64,000 nt of DNA from Streptomyces himastatinicus ATCC 53653 (GCF_000158915.1 NZ_GG657754.1:121539-185538); one strand, 5' to 3'. Positions 11,285 through 20,256 are shown, numbered from the stretch's first letter. Translations and numbers: made by a program. The notes: a model not told the origin generated them from the sequence alone.

Positions 11285-11322
11285 CGCCCCGCGCCCCGCC
11301 CCTCCCGGGCAGGCGCGGGGCG
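11285..11322. terminator. Bidirectional GC hairpin between GH76 and GntR-TetR genes
   Basis: An 11-bp perfect stem (CGCCCCGCGCC / GGCGCGGGGCG) with a 16-nt loop lies between the two convergent stop codons. Confidence 0.7.
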
Positions 11323-11339
11323 CCCGGCTGCCGTTGCCG

Positions 11340-12317
11340 CTACGAACCCTCGACAAGGGGGGCCAGTCCGTCGAGGAGGGCCGAGAGGCCGGAGGCGAAG
11401 AGATCGTCGAGGCGCAGGTCATAGCCATCGGTGCCATCGGGGCCCTCGCTGAAGGATCCGACCACCTTGGCGAAGGTCGGGAAACGGCCGGACTCCACCA
11501 ACTCCCGGAGGGCGGGCGCCCGGCTGTCCATCCACTGGTCTTCCGATTGCCCCGTGGAGGCTTCGGCGTGCGCCTCCCACTCCAGGTGCACCGCCAGGCC
11601 CTGGACATGGCCGTAGATCAGTAGGTGGATGTCGAACAGCGTGGTCGGATCGAGGCCATGGCCGTCGAGGGCACTGAGCATCCATTCGCCGTGGGCGATC
11701 AGGTTGGGCACCATCAACGGGCGGGTGAGGGACCCGAGCTGGGCCAGCCACGGGTGCCTGCGGTACAGAGTCCAGAGGGTACGAGCGCCCAGCTCGATGC
11801 GTGGCCGCCACCCTTCGGGCGCATCGGCGGGGTAGGTCTCCTCCCCGAATGCGGCGTCGGCCATGAGGAGGACGAGGTCGTCCTTGCTGGGTACGTATCG
11901 GTAGGGCGACATGGTGGCGACGCCGAGCCGGGCCGCGACACCGCGCATGGAGAGGGCCGGGAGTCCTTCGGCATCGGCGATGGCGATGGCCGTACGGACG
12001 ATCCGGTCGAGGGTCAGCTCCTGCTCCGGGGCCGGAACGGGGGCGGGCGTCGTGGGCTTACGGGGCGGCGTGGCGGGAGCGAAGGTTCCGGCGACGACGG
12101 TGCCGGTCCGGGGACGGGTCTCGACAAGTCCCTCGAGGCGCAGGGTGGTCAGGGCCTTGGTGGCGGTGGCGAGCGCGACACCGCGCTCCCTGGCGATCTG
12201 GCGGGTCGAGGGGACCCGGTCCCCGGGGGCGAGTTCGCCGTCGATGATGCGTTGGCGGATCTCGGCGACGATGCGCAGATAGGGCGGCTGCCCGGATGCG
12301 TCCGTGGGATTCGTCAC
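11340..12317 (-). CDS. Dual DNA-binding regulator: GntR wHTH fused to a complete TetR domain
   Basis: A 325-residue cytosolic regulator with two DNA-binding modules. Residues 12-78 are a GntR winged helix (PYLRIVAEIRQRIIDGELAP ... VPSTRQIARERGVALATATKAL). A Pro-rich linker (80-100) follows. Residues 101-155 are a TetR HTH (TLDRIVRTAIAIADAEGLPAL ... GVATMSPYRYVPSKDDLVLL), and the rest is an all-helical TetR effector domain. The start is GTG at 12317 with AAGG 10-13 nt upstream. It is divergent from an FAD monooxygenase gene, with CTGTACTAG/CTAGTACAG boxes between them. It probably represses that gene in response to a small hydrophobic ligand. This domain pairing is known in actinomycetes but uncommon. 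Confidence 0.88.
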   Translation of the reverse strand: MTNPTDASGQPPYLRIVAEIRQRIIDGELAPGDRVPSTRQIARERGVALATATKALTTLRLEGLVETRPRTGTVVAGTFAPATPPRKPTTPAPVPAPEQELTLDRIVRTAIAIADAEGLPALSMRGVAARLGVATMSPYRYVPSKDDLVLLMADAAFGEETYPADAPEGWRPRIELGARTLWTLYRRHPWLAQLGSLTRPLMVPNLIAHGEWMLSALDGHGLDPTTLFDIHLLIYGHVQGLAVHLEWEAHAEASTGQSEDQWMDSRAPALRELVESGRFPTFAKVVGSFSEGPDGTDGYDLRLDDLFASGLSALLDGLAPLVEGS

Positions 12318-12336
12318 GTCGTGCCGCCTTTCGGTT

Positions 12337-12397
12337 CTGTACTAGTGCAGAGGCTATCAGCGAGGACGCCGAGGGAAGGGTAACTGACCTAGTACAG
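12337..12397. promoter_or_regulatory. Inverted CTGTACTAG ... CTAGTACAG boxes in the divergent promoter
   Basis: CTGTACTAG (12337-12345) is repeated as its exact complement at 12389-12397, 43 bp apart, between the GntR-TetR gene and the monooxygenase gene. The first box extends to the near-palindrome CTGTACTAGTGCAG. Further downstream, GCGCGTAC occurs twice (12425-12432 and 12448-12455) just before the monooxygenase. These are candidate sites for the dual-HTH regulator. Confidence 0.5.
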
Positions 12398-12473
12398 GCC
12401 TAAGTTTGACCTGTTGAAGCGCCTGCGCGTACGGCGTACGTTCACTGCGCGTACAGCGTATTGGAGGCTTCCC

Positions 12474-13583
12474 GTGAAGACTGTTCTCATCTCCGGCGGC
12501 GGCATCGCCGGGCCCGCACTCGCCCACTGGCTCCACCGCCACGGCTTCGAGACCACCATCGTCGAACGCGCCCCGAGCCCCCGCCCCGGCGGCCAGGCGG
12601 TGGACATCCGCGGCGTCGCGCTCGACGTCGTCGAGCGGATGGGTCTCCTGGAACAGGCGCGGCGCGTACGGACGCGGATGCGCGGCATGTCGATCCTCGA
12701 CCCCGACGGCCACGAAGTCGATCGCTCCACCGAGGCGACCTTCAGCAGCGGCCGGCTCGACAGCGATGACATCGAGCTGCTGCGCGACGACCTCGTACGG
12801 ATGGTGCACGAGCACACCCGCGGGGACGTCGAGTACCTCTTCGGCGACAGCATCACCGCGCTCGATCAGGACGCGACCGGCGTGCGCGTCGCCTTCACCC
12901 ACGGGGCGTCCCGCACGTTCGATCTCGTGATCGGGGCCGACGGTCTGCACTCGACCGTTCGGCGCCTGGCCTTCGGCCCCGAGGACCGCTTCGCCCATCA
13001 CCTGGGCAGCTATCTCTCCGTGTTCGGTGCGGACAACTTCCTCGCCCTGGACCACTGGCAGATCTGGCTTCGGGACGGCGACGTGGGCTTCGGCATCATG
13101 CCCGTCCGCGACAACACCGAACTCAGGATCGCCTTCGGCTTCCAGTCACCCCCTCTCCCCCACGACCGACGCGACAACGGCACCCTTCGCCGACTCATCG
13201 TCGACAAGCTCGCCTCTCTGAGATGGGAAGGTCCCCGCCTGGCCGAGGCGGCAGAGCATGCACCCGACTTCTACTGCGACGCCATGGCCCAGATCCGGAT
13301 GGATCACTGGTCGCGGGGCAGGGTGGCCCTCCTCGGCGACGCCGGTTACTGCCCCTCCCCGCTCTCGGGGCAGGGCACCAGCCTCGCCCTCGTGGGCGCC
13401 TACGTGCTGGCCGACTGCCTCGCCCGGGCGAGCGGCGACCACCACGTGGCGTACTCCCGCTACGAGCAGCGGATGCGCACCTTCGTCAACGTCAACCAGG
13501 CCCTGGCCACGGAGAATCCCGGCGGGCCCGCCTCCGAGGCTTCCGTCGCGCACGCCAAGAACGCGCTCTCACTGGACGGCTGA
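12474..13583 (+). CDS. FAD-dependent monooxygenase (PHBH / aromatic hydroxylase fold)
   Basis: A 369-residue flavoprotein monooxygenase. An N-terminal FAD Rossmann motif (VLISGGGIAGPALAHWLHRHG), the NAD(P)H/FAD motif DG (VIGADGLHSTVRR) and the second FAD motif GDAGYCPSPLSGQGTSLAL are all present. It would hydroxylate or oxidise a small aromatic or polyketide-like compound; the substrate is unknown. GTG at 12474 has GGAGG 6 nt upstream. It is divergent from the GntR-TetR regulator, which suggests an inducible detoxification or modification role. A clear paralogue lies at 28334-29530. Confidence 0.88.
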   Translation: MKTVLISGGGIAGPALAHWLHRHGFETTIVERAPSPRPGGQAVDIRGVALDVVERMGLLEQARRVRTRMRGMSILDPDGHEVDRSTEATFSSGRLDSDDIELLRDDLVRMVHEHTRGDVEYLFGDSITALDQDATGVRVAFTHGASRTFDLVIGADGLHSTVRRLAFGPEDRFAHHLGSYLSVFGADNFLALDHWQIWLRDGDVGFGIMPVRDNTELRIAFGFQSPPLPHDRRDNGTLRRLIVDKLASLRWEGPRLAEAAEHAPDFYCDAMAQIRMDHWSRGRVALLGDAGYCPSPLSGQGTSLALVGAYVLADCLARASGDHHVAYSRYEQRMRTFVNVNQALATENPGGPASEASVAHAKNALSLDG

Positions 13584-13772
13584 TCGCCACCGGTGTCTCG
13601 TTGCGAGCGTCCGGCCACCTCAAGGTCGAATCCGACGCGGGCCATGGCGTCGACGAGTGCGTCAGGGGTTGCTGCCTTGGCGGTCCTGGGGCCGTTCGAA
13701 ATACGTCCGCAGCTCGCCGTCCTCCCGGGGCGCCGCATGTCGGGGAGTTGGACGGTCCAGGGCTCGGTCCCG

Positions 13773-14237
13773 TCAGAAGATCAGGTTGAAATGGATGAGG
13801 TTCGGCCGCAGCTCATTGATGACGCACTCGACGAAGTCTCCGGTGGTCGTGCAGCTGGGGTTGCCGTCTTCGTCCAGCGCGATGGTGACCTGTACAGGGC
13901 CCACTTGATAGACGGCGCTGGCAGGCAGAGCGAAGATCCGCGCACCGCTCGCCGACATGGGGTCGACCCGGGACGGGAAGAACGCCGCGTCGCCCGTCTG
14001 GGACAGCAGGATGGCCGGAGAGTTCAGCGTGTTGACGATGACCAGAGTCGTATCGACGTCTTGCGGGCCCCCGGGCGAGCCCGGCCCGCCTGGGATGGTG
14101 TCAGGGCCGGTGTGGTTGATGTAGTGGCCGGACGCCGGGGTGTAGTCATCGGCGATGGCGGTGCTCGGAGCACAGGAGATTCCGATCACCGCGGCGATCG
14201 TGGCGATGCATCTGAGGGTGCGGAGCACGTCGATCAC
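13773..14237 (-). CDS. Small secreted protein of unknown function
   Basis: A protein of about 151-154 residues with a typical signal peptide (LRTLRCIATIAAVIGIS...PSTAIA-DD) and a Gly/Pro-rich stretch (DTIPGGPGSPGGPQD). A beta-rich body with two cysteines follows (SCTTTGDFVEC), probably one disulphide. The family is not recognised. The start may be GTG at 14237 or GTG at 14228; GAGGAG sits 10 nt from the latter and only 1-2 nt from the former, so 14228 may be right. It is 87 bp downstream of a membrane protein gene on the same strand. Function cannot be inferred. Confidence 0.7.
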   Translation of the reverse strand: MIDVLRTLRCIATIAAVIGISCAPSTAIADDYTPASGHYINHTGPDTIPGGPGSPGGPQDVDTTLVIVNTLNSPAILLSQTGDAAFFPSRVDPMSASGARIFALPASAVYQVGPVQVTIALDEDGNPSCTTTGDFVECVINELRPNLIHFNLIF

Positions 14238-14324
14238 TCTCCTCTGTTGGGGTTCCGGAGGAGAATATGGTCGGGTTATTCAGCCTATGGGGACATTACT
14301 CCCATTCGGGCATGTCACCCCGGG

Positions 14325-14993
14325 TCAGCCACTGACGGTACGGAGGAAGTGGTCGGCGTCATCCGATTCGCCCAGCCGTCCCACCTCCAGCCAGGAGCCA
14401 TCGGTGAAGCGGAGCCGGAACGTGGCGAATCCGCGCGGCTGGCCCGCCTCGCCTTCGACGCGGGCCTGATCGTGGGGAAACTCCGCGACGGTCTGGAAGT
14501 CGTCGGCCTTGGTGGGCGAAAGCCGACGGCGAGGGGATGTGGCAATGCAGACGCGGTCGCGGGCCAGCATGATCAGACGTTTCGGGTTGGGTGAGTGCCC
14601 GTACCAGCGCAGCAGCAGCTGGCCCGCGGTCAGGTTCCAGTCGCCGTCGAAGACGCCGTTGGTCGGGTCCTGTCGGCGATCGCGGACCGGACCGCGTCCG
14701 CCATTTCGCGGCTCCCCTGCCTGCGGTCGGCGGTCGCGTCGTGGCTGGAGGAGCCGATCGAATCGGGCACCGAGCTTGTCGATCAGCATCATCGGGATGA
14801 CGACGAAGAAGAACACGACGCCCCCGACATACAGCAGCCAGTGGTGGCCGGGCTTCAGCCGCCCCTTGCCCGCGGCGCGGTGAACGTCATCGGGTGGCGT
14901 GGGGATGGGCCTGCGGATCTCGCACCAGACAAGGGCCACGGGCTCCTCGCCCAGGATCTTTCGGGCCCGCCGGTGGACCGCGCGCTTCGCCAT
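14325..14993 (-). CDS. Single-pass membrane protein of unknown function
   Basis: A 222-residue protein with a basic N-terminus (AKRAVHRRARKILGE). One clear transmembrane segment lies near residues 50-70 (HWLLYVGGVVFFFVVIPMML). After an Arg-rich linker comes a soluble C-terminal domain of about 115 residues. That domain contains RLIMLARDRVCIA, ending in FATFRLRFTDGSWLEVGRL, which resembles small PH-like or stress-type domains of actinobacteria. ATG at 14993 is the only start that avoids a long Arg-rich extension. Not recognised; it may respond to envelope conditions, but nothing here proves it. Confidence 0.65.
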   Translation of the reverse strand: MAKRAVHRRARKILGEEPVALVWCEIRRPIPTPPDDVHRAAGKGRLKPGHHWLLYVGGVVFFFVVIPMMLIDKLGARFDRLLQPRRDRRPQAGEPRNGGRGPVRDRRQDPTNGVFDGDWNLTAGQLLLRWYGHSPNPKRLIMLARDRVCIATSPRRRLSPTKADDFQTVAEFPHDQARVEGEAGQPRGFATFRLRFTDGSWLEVGRLGESDDADHFLRTVSG

Positions 14994-15256
14994 GCCGAAG
15001 ATCCTAGAACAGGCCGAGGCCCACGGCCCGGGGCAGCCTCGTAGACTTGTCGCGTGGCATTCATGAGCATCCCGCACTGCTGCTTCCTGTGATCGGAAGG
15101 TCTTGAGGGCGACGCCGAACGGCGCCGCCCTCCTCGGTGTGCCCGCTGCGTGAACCACGTTTCCCCGCGCTGCCCGTAAAGGGGTGGCCGGGCATCGGGT
15201 GTTCGACGCGCGTGCGGGCACGGTCCCTTCCCTTCACCGTGTGCCAGGAGTGCCTC

Positions 15257-16102
15257 ATGCCCGCGTTGCTTCGCCCCGCCCTCGAACCGTTCCTCGCCCT
15301 GTTGCGCTGCCCGACCTGCCATACCCGCCTCCACCCCGACCGCGGCGCACTGCGCTGCCCGGCGGGTCACACCTACGACATCGCCCGCCACGGCTACGTC
15401 AGCCTGCTGACGGGCAACCGCGCCACCAGCGGTGACGACGCACCCATGGCCCGGGCCAGGACACGGTTCCTGGCCACCGGTGGCTATGCGCCCATCCGCC
15501 GGGCCGTGGCCCGTCTGGCGTCCGGGGACATGCCCGAGGAGGCCACGATCGTGGACGTGGGATGCGGCACGGGCTACTACCTGGCGGGCGCACTTGACCA
15601 GTTGCCGGGCGCCCGTGGTCTGGGGCTGGACACCTCGGTGCGCGCGCTGCGCTCGGCAGCCCGGGCCCATGAACGAGCGGCGGCCGCGACCTGGGACGTC
15701 TTCCGGCCCTTCCCGCTGGCCGACGGGGCGGCGGACGTCGTGCTGGACGTGTTCGCCCCGCGCAACCCCGCCGAGTTCCACCGAGTGCTGCGCCCGGGCG
15801 GCCGGTTGGTCGTCGTACGCCCCACCGGCCGCCACCTGGCCGAGCTGCGCGGGCTGCCCGCGATGGTCTCGATCGACCCGGCCAAGGAACAGCGCCTCCA
15901 CCAGGCGCTGAACCCCCGCTTCGAGGCCACCGTCACGGAACACGTCGAGTACGCCCTGCCCCTGACCGAGCAGAAGGCCCTCGATCTGGTGGGGATGACT
16001 CCGAGCGCACGCCACGGGGCCCCGGCGGACCTGGCCGCCAGCGGTTGCCTGCCCGGCCAGGTCACCGTCTCCGTGCTGGCCACCGCCTTCCGGGCCCGCT
16101 GA
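15257..16102 (+). CDS. RlmA-type 23S rRNA (guanine-N1)-methyltransferase-like protein
   Basis: A SAM-dependent methyltransferase of 281 residues with the RlmA architecture. An N-terminal zinc finger has ligands Cys18, Cys21, Cys34 and His38 (RCPTC ... RCPAGHTYD). A linker with GDDAPMARARTRFLATGGY follows, then a Rossmann SAM site (IVDVGCGTGYYL). The DVFAPRNPAEFHRVLRPGG block is typical of this family. Members methylate G745/G748 of 23S rRNA; the RlmA(II)/TlrB branch confers macrolide resistance in producers. Whether this is a housekeeping or resistance copy cannot be told. ATG at 15257 has GGAG upstream. Confidence 0.85.
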   Translation: MPALLRPALEPFLALLRCPTCHTRLHPDRGALRCPAGHTYDIARHGYVSLLTGNRATSGDDAPMARARTRFLATGGYAPIRRAVARLASGDMPEEATIVDVGCGTGYYLAGALDQLPGARGLGLDTSVRALRSAARAHERAAAATWDVFRPFPLADGAADVVLDVFAPRNPAEFHRVLRPGGRLVVVRPTGRHLAELRGLPAMVSIDPAKEQRLHQALNPRFEATVTEHVEYALPLTEQKALDLVGMTPSARHGAPADLAASGCLPGQVTVSVLATAFRAR

Positions 16103-16140
16103 CCCGCGGGCGGCGGGGGCCTGCTCGGTAGCCTGTCCGG

Positions 16141-17067
16141 ATGGACTGGGAGGAACGGGCGGTCGGCACGGTCGTAGGCTCGGCGGTGGGTGATGCGCTG
16201 GGCGGCCCGTTCGAGTTCGGTCCCGCGGGGGCGTTCTCCGCCCGGTTTCCGGTGCCGGGGATCGGTGGCGAGATGTGCGGAGGAGGCGGCTGGGATCCGG
16301 GTGAGGCGACGGACGACACGCAGATGGCGGTCCTCGTCGCGGAGTCGTTGGTCGAGCGGGGCGGGCTGGATCTGCCGGACATCTTCGACCGCTTTCAGCG
16401 GTGGGCCGCGTCCGAGCCGAAAGACATCGGTTTGCAGACCGAGGACGTGCTCACCAACGGCATGCCGTGGGACCTGGCCGCCGCCCTCCACTTCCAGGTC
16501 AACCTGCGGGCGGCGGGCAACGGATCGCTGATGCGGGCATCCACATCAGCGGTCCACTTCGCCCGCCGCGGGCGGCAGGCCACCATGGATGCGGCACGGC
16601 GCATCGCCGCCCTCACCCATGGCGACCGCGCAGCCTGGGAAGGCACCGCCGTCTTCCACGAACTCGTACGGCTCGCGCTCCACGGCGCCGATCCTCTCGC
16701 CGCGCTCCCGGAGATCCTGGACCTGGTGCACCCCGAACACCGGGACCGGTACGCGGTCATGCTCGCCCCCGGCTGGCGCCCCGACCAGGCCACCGAGTTC
16801 AACGGCGCCGTCTGGCCCTGTCTGGGCTCCGCCGTATGGGCGCTTCGCACCACCGGCACGTTCGAGGAGGCGGTACGGGCGGCGATCGACCTCGGCGGCG
16901 ACACCGATACCGTCGCCGCGGTCACCGGTGGCCTCGCCGGTGCCTGCTACGGGCGCGACGCCATACCGCCCGGCTGGACCGGGCCACTCCACGTTCCGCT
17001 GCCGGGCTTCGGCCGGGTGCTGCGGCTCCCGGACCTGCTCGACCTCGTCCATCGTCTCGTGAGGTGA
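16141..17067 (+). CDS. ADP-ribosylglycohydrolase family protein (DraG/ARH fold)
   Basis: A 308-residue all-helical hydrolase that removes ADP-ribose from proteins or related ADP-ribosyl compounds. The metal-binding signatures are ATDDTQMAVLVAESL near residue 58, GNGSLMRAS mid-protein, and DLGGDTDTVAAVTGGLAGA near the C-terminus. It follows the methyltransferase gene by 38 bp on the same strand and may be co-transcribed. No ADP-ribosyltransferase gene is nearby, so the partner is unknown. The ATG at 16141 has only a weak ribosome binding site. Confidence 0.9.
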   Translation: MDWEERAVGTVVGSAVGDALGGPFEFGPAGAFSARFPVPGIGGEMCGGGGWDPGEATDDTQMAVLVAESLVERGGLDLPDIFDRFQRWAASEPKDIGLQTEDVLTNGMPWDLAAALHFQVNLRAAGNGSLMRASTSAVHFARRGRQATMDAARRIAALTHGDRAAWEGTAVFHELVRLALHGADPLAALPEILDLVHPEHRDRYAVMLAPGWRPDQATEFNGAVWPCLGSAVWALRTTGTFEEAVRAAIDLGGDTDTVAAVTGGLAGACYGRDAIPPGWTGPLHVPLPGFGRVLRLPDLLDLVHRLVR

Positions 17068-17147
17068 CCCACGGCCCCTGATCCGCCCTGACCCGTCAGG
17101 CGATGTCGCAGCGGCTTATGCCCGGTACAGGTAGAGGTACCAGATTC

Positions 17148-17993
17148 TCACTCGGCGGCCACCGTCGCCTGCCACGCGCCCGGGCGTTTGCCTGTGGCCT
17201 TGTGGAAGAACACCGAGAAGTTGGATGCGTCGGAGAAGCCGAGTATGTCGGCACAGCGGGCGGCGGTGAGGCGGTCGTGTGCGAGGAGCCGTTTGGCTTC
17301 CAGTGTGATCCGTTCGACGATGTACGCCTTCGCGGTGCGGCCGGTGGCCTGCTGCACCGCTCGTGAGAGGGTGCGGGGCGCGTATCCCAGCGCACGGGCG
17401 TAGTAGCCGGCGTCGTGGTGTTGCCGGAAGTGCGCTTCGACGCTGGAGCGGAACAACCGGAACACCGGATGTGTGAGCCGTGCTTCGGCGTGCGGTGGGT
17501 GCAGCCGGGTGATGAGCGCGGAGAGCAGGATTTCGGGCAGCTCCGTCGAGGAGTCACTGGGTGGGGCGGATGCTTCGAGGAGGAGATGACTGCGCGCCGT
17601 GTCGACGAAGGGCCAGTCGGCGTCGGGGATGCTCCAGTGCGCGGCCAGGTCCGGGGAGGCGACGAGTTCTCGGGTGGTGTGGGTGACCGGCGCGGTCGGC
17701 ACGAACAGCACGAGGTGCCCTGCCACTTCGGCGATGTCGTCCCACCGGTGCACCGCGCCGGGTGGAATCCACACCGCGGACCGATCTTGGAGGGGGTGGA
17801 GGTGGAAATCGACCGTGACTGAGCCGGGTCCGGCGTCGATGACGGCAAGGACGTGGAAGTCGGCGCGCTGCGTGCCGCCGTCGTTCAGCTCGCGAAGGCG
17901 GCCGAACGTCATCGTCTCGACCGAGGCGGCACGGCGTCCTGCGGGCTGGTAGGTCATCTGCCGGATCACGCTCACGTGTCCAGTTTTCACCAT
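17148..17993 (-). CDS. AraC-family transcriptional regulator
   Basis: About 281 residues: an N-terminal cupin sensor domain (VDFHLHPLQDRSAVWIPPGA; VHRWDDIAEVAGH) and a C-terminal AraC double-HTH (YYARALGYAPRTLSRAVQQA; DRLTAARCADILGFSDASNF). The latter includes the family sequence FSDASNFSVFFHKATGKRPG. The start is uncertain: ATG at 17993 is used, but no clear Shine-Dalgarno sequence precedes it, and a later GTG is possible. It is divergent from an alpha/beta hydrolase gene across about 90 bp, so it probably controls that gene. Confidence 0.85.
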   Translation of the reverse strand: MVKTGHVSVIRQMTYQPAGRRAASVETMTFGRLRELNDGGTQRADFHVLAVIDAGPGSVTVDFHLHPLQDRSAVWIPPGAVHRWDDIAEVAGHLVLFVPTAPVTHTTRELVASPDLAAHWSIPDADWPFVDTARSHLLLEASAPPSDSSTELPEILLSALITRLHPPHAEARLTHPVFRLFRSSVEAHFRQHHDAGYYARALGYAPRTLSRAVQQATGRTAKAYIVERITLEAKRLLAHDRLTAARCADILGFSDASNFSVFFHKATGKRPGAWQATVAAE

Positions 17994-18086
17994 CGGGCGA
18001 CCAGTCACGCCGATGCCCCGTCCGGGTGCAGAAATTTCAATGGATACACAGGGCAATCGCCTAGAGCATCGACCGGAAGAGCCATC

Positions 18087-18863
18087 ATGAACACGACGCA
18101 GCAGACGCTTCTGCCCGCTTACGACCATCGGCCGGGGACCGGGCCGACTCTGGTGTTCCTGCACTACTGGGGTGGTTCTGCCCGCACCTGGGACCTCGTC
18201 GTCGACCGCCTGGCGGGCCGTGACGTGCTCACGGTCGACTTCCGCGGGTGGAGCCGGTCGAGCGCTCTGCCCGGTCCCTATACGCTCGGTCAGCTCGCCG
18301 ACGACACGCTCGCCGTGCTCGCGGATGCGGGGGTCACCGACTACGTCCTGGTGGGGCATTCGATGGGGGGTAAGGTCGCACAGCTGGTCGCGGCCACCCG
18401 GCCCGCCGGCCTGCGCGGCATCGTTCTCGTCGGCTCCGGCCCGGCGAAGCCCGCCGCACACGTCACTCCCGAGTACCAGGAAGCCCTGTCGCACGCCTAC
18501 GACTCCGCCGAGTCCGTCGCCGGGGCACGGGATCACGTCCTCACCGCGACCGAGCTGCCCGCTTCGGTCAAGGCGCAGATCGTGACCGATTCGCGGACCG
18601 TCACCGACGCCGCCCGCACCGAGTGGCCGCAGCGCGGCATCGCGCAGGACATCACCGAGCACACGCGCATGGTCAGCGTGCCCGCTCTCGTCGTCGCCGG
18701 AGAACACGACCAGGTGGAGCCCGTCGGCGTGCTCCGCGACAACCTGGTGCCCTACCTCTCCCAAGCCGACTTCGTGGTGGTCCCCCACACCGGTCACCTG
18801 ATCCCGCTGGAAGCCCCGGCCGACCTCGTCGACGCCATCACCGCATTCGCGCCGGCAACCTGA
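18087..18863 (+). CDS. Alpha/beta hydrolase
   Basis: A 258-residue alpha/beta-hydrolase. LVFLHYWGGSARTWDLV is the oxyanion region, GHSMGGKVAQLVA carries the nucleophile Ser, and HTGHLIPLEAP carries the catalytic His. GEHDQVEP probably supplies the acid. ATG at 18087 has GGAAGA upstream. It is divergent from the AraC regulator. Substrate unknown; esterase, lactonase or haloperoxidase-like activity are all possible. Confidence 0.85.
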   Translation: MNTTQQTLLPAYDHRPGTGPTLVFLHYWGGSARTWDLVVDRLAGRDVLTVDFRGWSRSSALPGPYTLGQLADDTLAVLADAGVTDYVLVGHSMGGKVAQLVAATRPAGLRGIVLVGSGPAKPAAHVTPEYQEALSHAYDSAESVAGARDHVLTATELPASVKAQIVTDSRTVTDAARTEWPQRGIAQDITEHTRMVSVPALVVAGEHDQVEPVGVLRDNLVPYLSQADFVVVPHTGHLIPLEAPADLVDAITAFAPAT

Positions 18864-19560
18864 CCGTCCCCGCAGCCCGACGACGGGCTGTTGCCCCGGA
18901 TCACCCGCCCGCGGGGCCGGGACACCTGCCGCGTTGCACCGCACCCGACAGATCTGCTTGTACGCCGGCCGCACAGCGGCCGGCACCGCATCGTGGACGA
19001 CCTGTTCCCCGAGCCGGCCGCCCGGAGCCCGGAGCAACGCGGTGAGCGGCGCCCGTCACGCACCAGCCGCCTCCCCGGACCCCCTTCTTGTGACTTCTCG
19101 CGCACCCTCGCGGAGCGGACGAAGAGGCGTCCGAACAGCCCGATCGGCAGGTACGGATCACTGACCCCGCCCGCTCGCTAGATGCTGAGATCGGCGATGT
19201 GGCCGGCGATCGGTGAGCAGGCTGAGTTCCGCGGAGGAGCCGAAGTGGTCGAGGTGAGACACGCCTGTCAGCTCTCGGTGTCGAGGCCCGCATCATGCCG
19301 ACCCCGAGTCACACCGCCCCCGTGCTCGGCAAGCATTCCGTCAACGCCTACCTGCTGCTGTCCGTCTCTGCCCTCACCGACCACGGCGATCTGGTCGCCG
19401 GAGACCTCGTGGCCGCCCCGTTTCCCGGGCTTCGGCAGCGCACCCCTCAACCCCGAGCAGGTAGGTCGCTGGGCTGCCGCAGAGCAACGACGGCTCGATC
19501 GCCTCGCGGTCCGGGGGCGTCTGCGGACCAAGAGCGAACCCGCGGCATGATCACCGCCTG
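18864..19560. other. 697 bp without a convincing gene
   Basis: Short open frames exist on both strands, but none has a ribosome binding site with a recognisable protein. The stretch leads directly into a transposase fragment at 19561, so it may be debris of an old insertion. A short segment near 19445-19550 (LNPEQVGRWAAAEQRRLDRL) looks protein-like but is not recognised. Confidence 0.5.
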
Positions 19561-19770
19561 AGCCGCGACCAGCAATTTCACGATTCTCACCGCCGGATCG
19601 TCTTCGACAAGCTGCCGCAGCTCCTGCGCTTCGGCTGCTCCTACCAGGCGATCGCCGATACGACCTGCTCGGCCACCACGATCCGCAACCACCGCAACGA
19701 GTGGATCCGTCTCGGAGTCTTCGCTCGATTGAAGCAGATCGCGCTGGAGTCCTACGACCGAATCGTTGGT
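19561..19770 (+). mobile_element. Fragment of an IS5-type transposase
   Basis: About 70 codons match the N-terminal part of actinobacterial IS5-type transposases: RRIVFDKLPQLLRFGCSYQA, IADTTCSATTIRNHRNEWIR and ALESYDRIVG. The DDE catalytic part is missing. No terminal inverted repeats were seen. The fragment ends where a GNAT gene begins and is in the same reading frame as it. Confidence 0.7.
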
Positions 19771-19794
19771 CATCGGGGTGAACAATGGCCCTTC

Positions 19795-20256
19795 ATGGAC
19801 ATAGTGATCACGCGGGCCGAGACAGCCGACATCCATCTGGTTCTGGAGCAGCACTCCCGGTACTGGGGTGAGCGGGATCTCCGCAAGCTCCACCTCGTGA
19901 CCCTCGTGCACGAGTTCCCGTCAACCTGCCTGGTGGCCCGGGCCGATGACGGCGTCCGCGGGTATCTCCTCGGCTTCGTCACGCCCACCGGGACGGGATA
20001 TGTGCACCTGATCGCCACGCGGGACGATGCCAGGGGCACTGGACTCGGACGGCGTCTTTGGGGGGCATTCACGGATGCCGCGCGTCGACAGAGCGCACAG
20101 CGGCTGAAGGCCATCACGTCCGTTCAGAACACCGGATCGATCGCCTTCCACCGCAGCCTCGGATTCACCGCACGGATCGTCGAGGACTACGACGGTCCCG
20201 GCCGCCCCATGGTGGTCTTCGACCGGCTCCTGCCGGCGGAGGGTGCGGTCTGGTGA
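19795..20256 (+). CDS. GNAT-family N-acetyltransferase
   Basis: A protein of 153 residues from ATG 19795 (MDIVITRAETADIHLV) with the acetyl-CoA loop ARGTGLGRRLWGAF and the C-terminal FHRSLGFTARIVEDYDG. The acceptor is unknown. The frame is open upstream without a stop through the transposase fragment at 19561-19770, so a longer chimera could in principle be made from TTG at 19729. The natural GNAT start at 19795 is preferred because homology begins there. Its original upstream region seems to have been replaced by the insertion debris. Confidence 0.8.
   Translation: MDIVITRAETADIHLVLEQHSRYWGERDLRKLHLVTLVHEFPSTCLVARADDGVRGYLLGFVTPTGTGYVHLIATRDDARGTGLGRRLWGAFTDAARRQSAQRLKAITSVQNTGSIAFHRSLGFTARIVEDYDGPGRPMVVFDRLLPAEGAVW

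Noticed and set aside
13584..13772. Short minus-strand frame with protein-like TPDALVDAMARVGFDLEVA
   Set aside because: It runs into the end of the monooxygenase gene in antisense and has no start with a ribosome binding site. It could be a scrap of a lost gene but cannot be supported.
15257..16102. Calling a macrolide resistance gene (tlrB/myrA)
   Set aside because: The sequence supports RlmA family only. There is no antibiotic cluster nearby to support a resistance role.
19295..19561. Possible small gene of 88 codons before the transposase fragment
   Set aside because: No ribosome binding site, no recognisable protein, and the frame turns Arg-rich half-way. It was treated as debris.
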